From Rhodocyclaceae bacterium UBA2346 (GTDB taxonomy: Bacteria; Pseudomonadota; Gammaproteobacteria; Burkholderiales; Rhodocyclaceae), in assembly GCA_002344625.1 (NCBI GenBank), contig DDUE01000053.1, forward strand, positions 1 to 21,803: DNA of 21,803 nt, given 5' to 3'. Below the pieces are notes generated by a model, which was given only the letters and a program-made list of their open reading frames with translations, was not told the origin of the DNA and ran no database searches. Positions 1 through 6,797 of the stretch are shown piece by piece. Positions within the stretch are counted from its first letter, which is position 1, and every line of letters begins with the position of its first letter. The translations under genes were made by a program, and so were the position numbers.

Positions 1-171
1 GCCCCGCCCCCCCCCCGCCCGCTTCCCCCCCGCCACGGGCGGGGGGTACCCCCCCGCCCCGGCCCCCGCCCGCCCCCGGGGCAGGGGGGACCGGGGCCCG
101 CGGCGCGCCGGGCCGGGCGCGGCGGCGGGGGCGCGGCCGGGGGGCCGGGCGGGGGGCGGGCGCGGGGGAGC
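1..171. other. Low-complexity G/C-only contig edge, probably unreliable sequence
   Basis: Apart from a handful of A and T bases this stretch is runs of C followed by runs of G. No protein or RNA signal can be read from it. Normal coding composition begins abruptly near base 170. The reading frame of the following barrel gene stays open through it only because G/C-only triplets contain no stop codons. I read it as degraded base calling at a contig end rather than biology. Confidence 0.7.
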
Positions 172-1779
172 CAGTACCTGCAGATGAGCCTGCGCCAGCC
201 GCTGGGTGCCGCGCCGGTGCCGCCGCAGGTCCTGCTGCCAGGGCTGCCGATACTGAGCGGCTCGAGGCTGTTGTCGCCGGAAGAGGTCACCGACGTCGTG
301 GGGCGCAAGCCGGTGCATTTTTCGGCCTCGGGGCTGGGCGGCAGCCAGGATACGCTGGGGGGGACGGTCACCATGGCGCGCACCTGGGAGCGGGCGCAAT
401 TGTCCTTGGGCGCGTTTCGCTATCGCAGTGACGGTGTCGGCGACAACGCCGATGTAGACCTCGCCCTGGACCGGGTCGCGCTACAGTTCGCGCCTACCGC
501 TTCGACGATGCTGCATGCCGAGGCGTGGCAGAGCGACGAGTCGGGCGGCGACATCGGCCAGCGCTTCTTCGACGATCAGATCGTGCGTGGCTTCGATACC
601 GAACGCAGGCTTGGCCGGGTCGCGTTCCGGACCCTGATCGATGCGCAGAGCGAATTGATCGGCAGTTATGCGGTTTCGGACATCGACGTCGTCAACACCG
701 GCTCGGTCGAGTTCGCGCCCGGGATGTCGCAGAAGGGGCTGATCGACGAGAGCGTCGCCGGCCGCGAGCTCGGGTTGCAGTATCTGCGTGCGACTTCGCC
801 CTACACCGTGACGCTGGGCGTGACCCGCAACCGCCGGGATCGCGAGACGCGGTTCGAGGACACCATTTGCTGCGTGCCCGACGAGGTGGTGATCGGCTCG
901 CCGCTGTTCGAGTACGACGAGGCGCTCGACAGCGCCTACGGCTATCTGCGCTACGGCGTATCCGCCGCCATCGATGCGCATCTGGGTGCCGCGTACCAGC
1001 GCTTCGAAAGCGACGACCCGTTCGTGGCCGGCGAGGAACGCACCAGCGGCAAGCTTGGCCTGGTCTATCGGCCGCATCACAGGGTCAGCGTAAGGGCTGC
1101 GTGGATACAGGGCGTGGCGGGTCAGTATGGGCTGCCGGGACTGGAACCCACCGAGTTCGCCGGTTTCGTGCAGCAGCATGACGATCCGATCGCGAGCTTC
1201 TCGACCACCCGCGCGCTCGCGCTCGATCTGAGTCCGGTCGAGCGGGTCACGACCGGCCTGGAATGGTCGGCGCGCGACCTCGACGTACCGAACCGCAACT
1301 GCGGTCTCGCGCCCTGCAACGCACCGGTGGAAATCACCCGCTATCGCGCGCATGCCGGCTGGCAACTCGACCCGCGCGTGGCGCTTTCGGTCGAATGGGC
1401 GTACGAATCGAGCGAGCAGAGCGCGTTCGCGGCGGACTCCTTCGCCTATCCGGTCGAGGTCAGAACCACCCAGCTGCCTTTGCGTGCCTGGTTCGGGCTT
1501 GGGCATGGCTGGAGTGTCAGCTCGGAAGCCTTGCGGATCGGCCAGCGCGTCGGCCTCCTGGCCGACGGTGCCGTACGTACCGAAAGCGAATCGTTCTGGC
1601 TCGCCAACTTCCGCCTCAGGCGGGCGCCAGCCGATGCGCGCTGGAGCGTCGATGTCGAGCTGCGCAACGCCTTCGATCAGGACTTCCGTTACCAGGATCC
1701 CAATATTTTCGGTTCGGCGGGCGTGCCGCGCTATCTGCCGGAGCGTTCGGCTTTCCTTGCTTTCCGGTACCAGTTCTAG
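172..1779 (+). CDS. Outer-membrane beta-barrel protein, TonB-dependent-receptor-like C-terminal part (5' partial)
   Basis: The frame is already open at the window edge and codes recognisable protein from about base 172; the ATG at 184 lies inside the protein and is not a true start. About 535 residues are visible. They show alternating aromatic and polar strands separated by charged turns, the pattern of a transmembrane beta barrel. The last strands contain an R-N-A-F-D-Q-D-F-R-Y-Q-D-P-N motif and end in F-R-Y-Q-F; a terminal Phe is the usual signal for the BAM insertion machinery. From memory this resembles the barrel end of large TPR- or FecR-containing outer-membrane proteins, but the N-terminal part that would decide this lies off the contig. 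A plug domain is not visible. A small lipoprotein gene follows after 26 bases. Ligand unknown. Confidence is high for an outer-membrane barrel and low for TonB-dependent uptake. Confidence 0.7.
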   Translation, partial: QYLQMSLRQPLGAAPVPPQVLLPGLPILSGSRLLSPEEVTDVVGRKPVHFSASGLGGSQDTLGGTVTMARTWERAQLSLGAFRYRSDGVGDNADVDLALDRVALQFAPTASTMLHAEAWQSDESGGDIGQRFFDDQIVRGFDTERRLGRVAFRTLIDAQSELIGSYAVSDIDVVNTGSVEFAPGMSQKGLIDESVAGRELGLQYLRATSPYTVTLGVTRNRRDRETRFEDTICCVPDEVVIGSPLFEYDEALDSAYGYLRYGVSAAIDAHLGAAYQRFESDDPFVAGEERTSGKLGLVYRPHHRVSVRAAWIQGVAGQYGLPGLEPTEFAGFVQQHDDPIASFSTTRALALDLSPVERVTTGLEWSARDLDVPNRNCGLAPCNAPVEITRYRAHAGWQLDPRVALSVEWAYESSEQSAFAADSFAYPVEVRTTQLPLRAWFGLGHGWSVSSEALRIGQRVGLLADGAVRTESESFWLANFRLRRAPADARWSVDVELRNAFDQDFRYQDPNIFGSAGVPRYLPERSAFLAFRYQF

Positions 1780-1805
1780 GTCCATTCACAAAGGGAGAAG
1801 GTGCA

Positions 1806-2243
1806 ATGCTGAAACTTCACGCAATTCGTGCAAACCGGACTGCCACCGCCGGGGCGTTCGTCGCGGCTTTGCTGCTTGGCGGCTGCGCCGGGATGCAGGC
1901 GCCCGGGCATGCGGATTACGAACCGCTCAAGGCCCCGGAGCTCGCGCAGCGCTTCGTCGCGCCAGGAGAGGCGGTCGGTGCGATTGTCGTCAATCGCGAC
2001 GGTGACCTGGTATTCGTCGACGAGAAGGGCACGGTCGTCGAACCCTGCCGCCTGTGTGAAGACGGTGACGAGGCCTGCAAGGCCGGCAAGGCGGATGAGC
2101 GGGTGCCGATGTGCAAGAGCACCAGCGGGACCACGATCACCGGGGTGACGCCGATGAGCGTGGTCAGTCATACCGGCTCGCGCTGCATCCTGGTGACCAA
2201 GCAGGGCGCCTCGGGGTTCTATACCTACCAGATCTGCTGGTGA
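1806..2243 (+). CDS. Small cysteine-rich lipoprotein of unknown function
   Basis: This is a 145-residue protein. The start is fixed by a strong ribosome site (AAGGGAGAAGG at 1791-1801, four bases before the ATG). The N-terminus has basic residues, a hydrophobic segment and a lipobox L-G-G-C with the lipidated cysteine at residue 27, so it should be a signal-peptidase-II lipoprotein. Six further cysteines follow, in P-C-R-L-C, E-A-C, P-M-C, S-R-C and the terminal Q-I-C-W. That could give three disulfides in the periplasm. The residue after the lipidated Cys is Ala rather than Asp, which favours outer-membrane sorting. It lies 26 bases behind the barrel gene and is probably cotranscribed with it, so a role as a partner of the barrel is plausible. 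I do not recognise the family. Confidence 0.75.
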   Translation: MLKLHAIRANRTATAGAFVAALLLGGCAGMQAPGHADYEPLKAPELAQRFVAPGEAVGAIVVNRDGDLVFVDEKGTVVEPCRLCEDGDEACKAGKADERVPMCKSTSGTTITGVTPMSVVSHTGSRCILVTKQGASGFYTYQICW

Positions 2244-2266
2244 CGAACGCGTTGCCGGCCCGTGCG

Positions 2267-2287
2267 CGCCTGAGGGGGTTTCAGGCG
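2267..2287. terminator. Hairpin between two convergent genes (possible bidirectional terminator)
   Basis: CGCCTGA at 2267-2273 pairs perfectly with TCAGGCG at 2281-2287 across a 7-base loop. It sits between the lipoprotein stop and the transporter stop; the transporter's TGA lies inside the right arm. No T-run follows on either strand, so termination would be weak or factor-assisted. Confidence 0.3.
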
Positions 2288-4464
2288 TAGCGCGGGTGCC
2301 AGGCTTCGCCCGGGCGCGTGGGCTGGCCCGGATGGCTGCCGTCGATGGCATGCATTGCATTGGCGACACGACCCGCTTCGATCACGATCACCCGATCGGC
2401 GTGCGCAATCGTTTCGGGGCGATGCGCGACGATGATCCGGGTCAGCGGCAGTGCGCGTACCGCTTCGTTCACGCTGCGTTCGCGCGCGAGGTCGAGGTGG
2501 CTGGTGGCTTCGTCGAGAAACAGGATCCGTGGTGACCGGTACAGCGCGCGGGCCAGGAGGATGCGCTGTTTCTGCCCGCCCGACAACACCGTGCCCATGT
2601 CGCCGACGAGGGTGTGATACTGCATCGGCATGGTTTCGATGTCGTCGTTGATCGCGGCGCGGCGCGCGCATTCGCGCATGCGGTCGGGATCGGGCTCGGT
2701 GGCGAAGAAGCAGATGTTCTCGGCAATCGAGCCGGCGAAGAGTTGGTCGTCCTGCATCACGCTGGCGACCATCTCGCGGTAGTTGTGCAGTCCGATTCGC
2801 GCGAGCGGAATGCCGTCGATCAGGATCTGGCCGTGCGTAGGCTGCAGCAGGCCCAGCATCAGTTTCATCAGTGTCGTCTTGCCGCATCCCGAGGGGCCCA
2901 CGATCGCGACCGACTCTCCGGCAGCGACCTCGAAGCTCACCCGGTCGAGCACCAGCGGATCGGACTCGGCATACCGGAAGCTCGCGTCGTGCACAGTCAG
3001 GCGGCCGCTCAGCTCGCGCGCGGGCTGGCCCGGGTTCGTCGGCCCCGACGCTTCGGGTGCGACCAGCGCGATATCGGCGATCCGGTCGACATGCAGACCG
3101 AGCAAGCGGAACTCGATCAGCTTTTCGAGCAGGCCGGCGAAGCGCTGCACGAACTGGGTCTTGTAGGCGATGAACGCGAACAACATGCCGACCGTGAACG
3201 CCGGGCCCGTTGCCGCGTCGAGCACCAGGCGCGCACCCAGCCAGATCGTGACCACGCTCTCGATGCCGAACAGCATGCCGTTGAGGCTGGTGTACAGAAT
3301 GCCCAGGCGCTCGGTCCGGATTCCGGCGTTGAACGCGTCTACGGTTAGGTTTTGCCAGCGCGCGCCGCGCGGTGTCTCATGCCCGAACAGGCGCACGGTC
3401 TGCATGCCGCGCAGCGTCTCCAGAAAGTGGCTGTGCTGGCGCGCGCCGCGTACGATGTGTTCCTCGGTTGCGAGGCGCATTGGTCGATTCAGGAGCAGGC
3501 GCAGGACTGCGTAGAGCGCGGCCGCGGCGAGTACGACCAGGGTGAGTTGAATGCTATAGATCAGCATCATGATCAGCGTCACGACCACCATCAGTCCGTC
3601 GATCAGCGCTTCGAGAAAGCCGCTCGTCAGGGTGCGCTGGATCACGTTCACCGACTCGAAACGCGATACCACGTCGCCCATGTGGCGTTTCTCGAACCAG
3701 GCCATCGGCAAGCGCACCAGATGGCGGAACAGCCTGGTCACCAGTTGCAGGTTGAGGCTGGTGCCGAGCACCATCAAGACCCAGCCGCGCAGCGCGGTCA
3801 CACCGACCTGCAGCAACGCCAGCAGCAGGAACCCGACACCGAGCACGGTGACGAGGTCGCGGTCCTCGGCCACCAGCGCGTGGTCGACGACCCACTGCAT
3901 GTAGAACGGTCCGATCAGCAACAACAGCTGCAAGACCAGCGCCAGCGCCAGTGCCTGCAGCAGCGTGCCGGCGAGGCCGGGCAGGCGGCCTATCAGGGTA
4001 TGCAGTTTCAGCCCGCTCGTTTCGGATTTGAGCTCGAAGTCGGCCGCGGGATTCAGTTCCAGCGCGACGCCGCTGAACGCCTTCGAAACCTCGGCCAGCG
4101 ACAGGCGGCGGCGTCCGCAGGCCGGGTCGTGGATGGTCACGCCGTCGTGGTGCACGCGCACCAGCACCACGAAATGATTGAGGTCCCAGTGCAGCAGGCA
4201 CGGCAACCTGAGATGCGCAAGATGCTCGAGCTCGACCCGCAGCGGCCGGGTGTCGAGGCGCAGCTCGGCCGCGAGGCGCATCAACTCGGCGAGGCTGGCG
4301 CCGCGCAGCGAGATCGAATGCCGGTTGCGCAGGCTGCGCAATTCGACCCGATGGCCGTGATGGGCCGCGACCATCGCGAGGCACGCGAGACCGCACTCGG
4401 CCGCCTCGGACTGCATCACGACCGGCGTGCGCTTCGACGAAAACAGGGAGAGGTCGAGATGCAT
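2281..4464 (-). CDS. Peptidase-C39-containing ABC transporter (peptide/bacteriocin processing and export)
   Basis: This is a 727-residue inner-membrane protein that should cleave a double-glycine leader and pump the released peptide out using ATP. The N-terminal C39 protease has the oxyanion Gln18, catalytic Cys24 (in A-E-C-G-L-A-C-L), His97 and Asp113. About six membrane segments lie between residues ~165 and ~440. The ATPase domain has Walker A G-P-S-G-C-G-K-T near 521, signature L-S-G-G-Q-K-Q-R near 625, Walker B L-F-L-D-E-A-T near 647 and the H-loop His near 679. All catalytic residues are intact. I chose the ATG at 4464, 15 bases after the hlyD stop, because C39 domains begin shortly before the Q-S-E-A-A-E-C-G block; an upstream start at 4521 would overlap hlyD. 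It is the last gene of the operon precursor, cysteine-rich protein, hlyD, transporter. Family: CvaB/LagD-type PCAT exporters. Confidence 0.93.
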   Translation of the reverse strand: MHLDLSLFSSKRTPVVMQSEAAECGLACLAMVAAHHGHRVELRSLRNRHSISLRGASLAELMRLAAELRLDTRPLRVELEHLAHLRLPCLLHWDLNHFVVLVRVHHDGVTIHDPACGRRRLSLAEVSKAFSGVALELNPAADFELKSETSGLKLHTLIGRLPGLAGTLLQALALALVLQLLLLIGPFYMQWVVDHALVAEDRDLVTVLGVGFLLLALLQVGVTALRGWVLMVLGTSLNLQLVTRLFRHLVRLPMAWFEKRHMGDVVSRFESVNVIQRTLTSGFLEALIDGLMVVVTLIMMLIYSIQLTLVVLAAAALYAVLRLLLNRPMRLATEEHIVRGARQHSHFLETLRGMQTVRLFGHETPRGARWQNLTVDAFNAGIRTERLGILYTSLNGMLFGIESVVTIWLGARLVLDAATGPAFTVGMLFAFIAYKTQFVQRFAGLLEKLIEFRLLGLHVDRIADIALVAPEASGPTNPGQPARELSGRLTVHDASFRYAESDPLVLDRVSFEVAAGESVAIVGPSGCGKTTLMKLMLGLLQPTHGQILIDGIPLARIGLHNYREMVASVMQDDQLFAGSIAENICFFATEPDPDRMRECARRAAINDDIETMPMQYHTLVGDMGTVLSGGQKQRILLARALYRSPRILFLDEATSHLDLARERSVNEAVRALPLTRIIVAHRPETIAHADRVIVIEAGRVANAMHAIDGSHPGQPTRPGEAWHPRYA

Positions 4465-4478
4465 GGCCCGGCCGTCCG

Positions 4479-5726
4479 TCACACCCGCCGCGCGATCGCC
4501 AGCACCGGATCGAACAGCCACTCGATCAGGCGCCGCCGATCGATGCGCACATCGGCGTCGAGCAGCATGCCCGGCTGCAGCGCGAGCGCCTGTCCATGGG
4601 CGTACACCGCCTGTGCTGCGATCCGCACGGTAACCGGGTAGGCGGGTTCGGTCACCATCGCCGGCAGGCGCACCTCGCCCGGCTGGATCGGGGCGCGGCC
4701 GATCGCCACCACTTCGCCTTCATGATGGCCGAAGCGCTGGTAGGGAAACGCCTGGTACCTCAGCGCGACGATCTGGCCGGTGTGAATGAAACCGGCGGCG
4801 CGGGTGGGGACCAGCAGGGTCGCCTCGAGGGTGGCGCCGTGCGGAAGAATGCTCAACAGCGGTGTTTCGGGATCGACGCGTTGGCCGACATCGGTCAGCA
4901 CCGAGGTAATCGTGCCATCGGCCGGTGCGGTCACGAGCACTTCGCGCCGGGCCTCGCCTTCGGCCAGTTGCTGTTCGATTTCGAGGGCTTCGCGCTCGAG
5001 CGCGGCCAGGGTGTTCGGCTGGCGCATGCGTGTCGAATCGAGTGCGGCGCGCGCCTCGTCGAGCTCGCGCGCCAGCGCCGTGAGCCCGCGGACGTGGCCG
5101 GCGAGCAGGCTTTGCTGGTCGAGCAACTCGTCTTGCCGGAGCTGAATCGTTGCCTCGGAAACGAACCCGGCTTTCACCAGTTCACCGTAACGCTCGAGGC
5201 TTCGCGCGGCGCTCGCGACCCGCCTGCCCTGGAGGGCCTGCTGGGCACCGGCCTGTTCGAGCTCGGATTCGAGGCTGCGGATGCGCGCCGCGAGCGCATC
5301 GAGCGCCAACCGGTCGGCCGCGGTCTGGTTCGCGATCACTGCCCGGAGATTGTCGCGGCGCCGTTCGAGTTGGGCCAGCGCGGCGGCATGGGCGCCCTCG
5401 GCATGGGCGGTCGCGCGTTCGCTGGTGACCCGCAGCAATACGTCACCGCGTCGAACCTGGCGGCCTTCGTCGACGGCGCGTTCGATGACGGTCCCGACCT
5501 GCGGCGCGTGGACCCGGATCAGGCCCTGGGTCGGCACCAGGAAGCCGCTGACATGCGCCTTGCGCGTGTATTCCCCCCAGAAACCGTAGGCGACGACGAG
5601 CGCGGCGGCGAGCACGGCGGCAAACACCAGGAGCCGGACCGACGGCGGCGTCGCGATCAGAACGCCACCCTGCAAGCCGTTCCTGTTCGCCTCGAGCGCT
5701 TCGGCGCGAAACAGGGGTCTGGTCAT
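4479..5726 (-). CDS. HlyD-family membrane-fusion (periplasmic adaptor) protein
   Basis: This is a 415-residue adaptor linking the C39 ABC transporter to an outer-membrane channel in type 1-like secretion. The start is set by a strong ribosome site (GGGAGGAAG, four bases before the ATG at 5726); the longer open frame upstream is unrelated in composition. One membrane anchor spans residues ~29-49. A half-lipoyl motif follows (V-H-A-P-Q-V-G-T-V, around 67-105), then an Ala/Glu/Arg-rich coiled-coil hairpin (~105-250), then the second lipoyl half (V-T-A-P-A-D-G-T-I) and a beta domain (V-P-T-R-A-A-G-F-I). This is the usual order for bacteriocin-type HlyD proteins. The stop lies 15 bases before the transporter start. 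No TolC-type channel gene is present in the window, so the export complex must borrow one encoded elsewhere. Confidence 0.92.
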   Translation of the reverse strand: MTRPLFRAEALEANRNGLQGGVLIATPPSVRLLVFAAVLAAALVVAYGFWGEYTRKAHVSGFLVPTQGLIRVHAPQVGTVIERAVDEGRQVRRGDVLLRVTSERATAHAEGAHAAALAQLERRRDNLRAVIANQTAADRLALDALAARIRSLESELEQAGAQQALQGRRVASAARSLERYGELVKAGFVSEATIQLRQDELLDQQSLLAGHVRGLTALARELDEARAALDSTRMRQPNTLAALEREALEIEQQLAEGEARREVLVTAPADGTITSVLTDVGQRVDPETPLLSILPHGATLEATLLVPTRAAGFIHTGQIVALRYQAFPYQRFGHHEGEVVAIGRAPIQPGEVRLPAMVTEPAYPVTVRIAAQAVYAHGQALALQPGMLLDADVRIDRRRLIEWLFDPVLAIARRV

Positions 5727-5750
5727 GATTCTTCCTCCCGCGTTGATGAA

Positions 5751-5786
5751 CGTCCGGCATCGCGTGCAGGTTTGCGATGCCGGACG
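5751..5786 (-). promoter_or_regulatory. Perfect 13-bp intercistronic hairpin upstream of hlyD
   Basis: CGTCCGGCATCGC at 5751-5763 is the exact reverse complement of GCGATGCCGGACG at 5774-5786, with a 10-base loop. It lies in the 112-base gap between the cysteine-rich gene and hlyD, 25 bases before the hlyD start codon. No U-run follows in the transcript, so a processing or mRNA-stabilising element, or a partial terminator that lowers exporter expression relative to the precursor, is more likely than a full terminator. Confidence 0.55.
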
Positions 5787-5838
5787 CCATTCGTGGCGAA
5801 CGATGCGTCCGGTGTGAAACGGTGGTACCGCCCCGGCA

Positions 5839-6273
5839 TCAGAAGATCCGCGGGTCGGCCGCCTGCCGGACCGGCGAGTCGGCATTGAAGCAAGTGCGCA
5901 CGACCTGCGGACAGCGCAGGCACGCGGCTTCGGCATGCTGGTGCCACCATCGGCAGGATGCCCTGATCGCGCAGGTGGGTAGCTGATTCACCACCACCGG
6001 CGCCATGCGCACCGTTTTCTCGCCGAAGCGGCACATCTCGCGGTCGTGATCGAAATGGCCGCACGCCCTGGCGATGCAGCGCGAGGCGAAGCGGAACATC
6101 TCGGTCGGGCTGGCCGGTTCGGCGAGCGCCAGGAGTTCGGGCGTGACCGCCTGGGCCGTGTCCAGATAGGCCGTTTCCGGCCTTTCCGGCGTCCCGACGA
6201 TCAGTCCGAACAAGCTCGCCCCGTAGCTGCCGGGGTCGGCGCTGGGGCACATGAGGTCGGGCGCGCGGGCCAT
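5839..6273 (-). CDS. Cysteine-rich protein of unknown function in a peptide-export operon
   Basis: This is a 144-residue soluble protein with no signal peptide or membrane segment. It has nine cysteines, at 9, 66, 71, 81, 101, 107, 118, 121 and 128. The C-terminal half carries the distinctive block C-A-I-R-A-S-C-R-W-W followed by A-C-L-R-C-P-Q-V-V. The C-x4-C, C-x5-C and C-x2-C spacings suggest a metal or Fe-S site, or a disulfide-stabilised fold. From memory, similar C-R-W-W / C-x-R-C-P-Q proteins occur beside HlyD/C39-type export genes in other bacteria, but I know of no assigned function. It begins 10 bases after the precursor stop, so it is cotranscribed with it. Its place between precursor and exporter fits a maturation, chaperone or immunity role, which is inference. 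A second ATG at codon 8 (6252) has no better ribosome site. Confidence 0.8.
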   Translation of the reverse strand: MARAPDLMCPSADPGSYGASLFGLIVGTPERPETAYLDTAQAVTPELLALAEPASPTEMFRFASRCIARACGHFDHDREMCRFGEKTVRMAPVVVNQLPTCAIRASCRWWHQHAEAACLRCPQVVRTCFNADSPVRQAADPRIF

Positions 6274-6283
6274 GATCCGCTCG

Positions 6284-6550
6284 TCAGAACTTGAGCGTCA
6301 TGGCTGCGCCGGTCAGGCGCTGGTCGATGATCGGCTTGGACAGGAACTGGTCCGCCAGGCGGCGCTCGATGATGCCGTACGGAAAGTAGTCGCGCAGGAC
6401 GATGGCGCCGCCACCGACCTGTTCGATTTCTTCCGGGGTGAGCTCGGTCACCCGCTCGCGGGCCTCGAGCGCCCGGGCGCGGCTCTGGGCGACCATGTCG
6501 TCGATGCGGTCGGCGCGGATGGTGAGCGGGTCGTGGGTATTGTTTGTCAT
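6284..6550 (-). CDS. Double-glycine-leader secreted peptide precursor (bacteriocin-like)
   Basis: This is an 88-residue precursor, first gene of the export operon. AGGAG lies seven to eight bases before the ATG at 6550. The leader ends in L-T-P-E-E-I-E-Q-V-G-G-G (residues 37-48). Counting back from Gly48, Leu is at -12, Thr -11, Glu -8, Ile -7, Val -4 and Gly -2/-1, which reproduces the canonical L-S-x2-E-L-x2-I-x-G-G pattern read by C39 peptidases. Cleavage after Gly48 would leave a 40-residue core, A49 to F88. It has no cysteine and few Ser/Thr, so it cannot form lanthionines or disulfides. Its predicted charge is about +2, with alternating hydrophobic and basic residues and a terminal L-K-F. 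The leader is unusually long and Arg/Glu-rich, possibly helical. I recognise no known bacteriocin in the core; antimicrobial, signalling or other activity is undetermined. Confidence 0.82.
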   Translation of the reverse strand: MTNNTHDPLTIRADRIDDMVAQSRARALEARERVTELTPEEIEQVGGGAIVLRDYFPYGIIERRLADQFLSKPIIDQRLTGAAMTLKF

Positions 6551-6666
6551 GATGGCTCTCCTGAAGGTTGAGGGTGCTGTCGCAGCGCAGGTGCGTGAGG
6601 CTGTGCGTGCGATTGCAGATTAAGTTTTCAGGTGGGGCCGAACGATGAAACAGCGCACGCGCTGAC

Positions 6667-6682
6667 CGTGAAAAAAGTCACA
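6667..6682 (-). promoter_or_regulatory. CRP/Vfr-like palindrome upstream of the peptide operon
   Basis: Read on the minus strand, TGTGA-N6-TCACG matches the CRP consensus TGTGA-N6-TCACA at nine of ten fixed positions. It lies about 117 bases upstream of the precursor start. A weak -10-like CTTAAT at 6624-6619 would put transcription start near 6612 and the palindrome centre near -62, a position typical of class I CRP activation. No convincing -35 box is visible, as expected of an activator-dependent promoter. Confidence 0.4.
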
Positions 6683-6763
6683 CTTGCGCGTTGGCCGCAG
6701 GGGCGGCGCCTGCGTGAGATGGAGCGGGGTGCCCGGACCGGGCGCGAGTGGATTCGGTGCCGG

Positions 6764-6791
6764 ACGGTGTTCGCCGCGGGGCGGACACCGT
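6764..6791 (-). terminator. Strong GC hairpin just downstream of serB
   Basis: ACGGTGT (6764-6770) pairs with ACACCGT (6785-6791). The stem continues inward through one T-G wobble and CGCC/GGCG to a 4-base loop, making about 12 pairs. It starts seven bases past the serB stop, which is where a terminator should be. There is no U-run, so termination may be hairpin- or Rho-assisted. It separates the serB unit from the peptide operon. Confidence 0.5.
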
Positions 6792-6797
6792 GGCGCC

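Noticed and set aside
481..1785. A 434-codon minus-strand frame opposite the barrel gene
   Set aside because: Composition is Arg/Ala-rich with no motif, while the plus-strand frame gives clear beta-barrel strands and a terminal F-R-Y-Q-F.
3352..5888. Two plus-strand frames of about 430 codons opposite the C39 transporter and hlyD
   Set aside because: Gln/His/Arg-rich shadows of well-conserved minus-strand genes; no domain or ribosome site.
5727..5936. Longer hlyD start adding 70 residues
   Set aside because: The added sequence is the cysteine-rich gene and its spacer read out of frame; GGAGG before the ATG at 5726 fixes the start.
6551..6797. A second precursor peptide upstream of the 88-aa gene
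   Set aside because: No minus-strand ORF with a ribosome site and G-G leader is visible; the region holds the CRP-like site and the serB hairpin.
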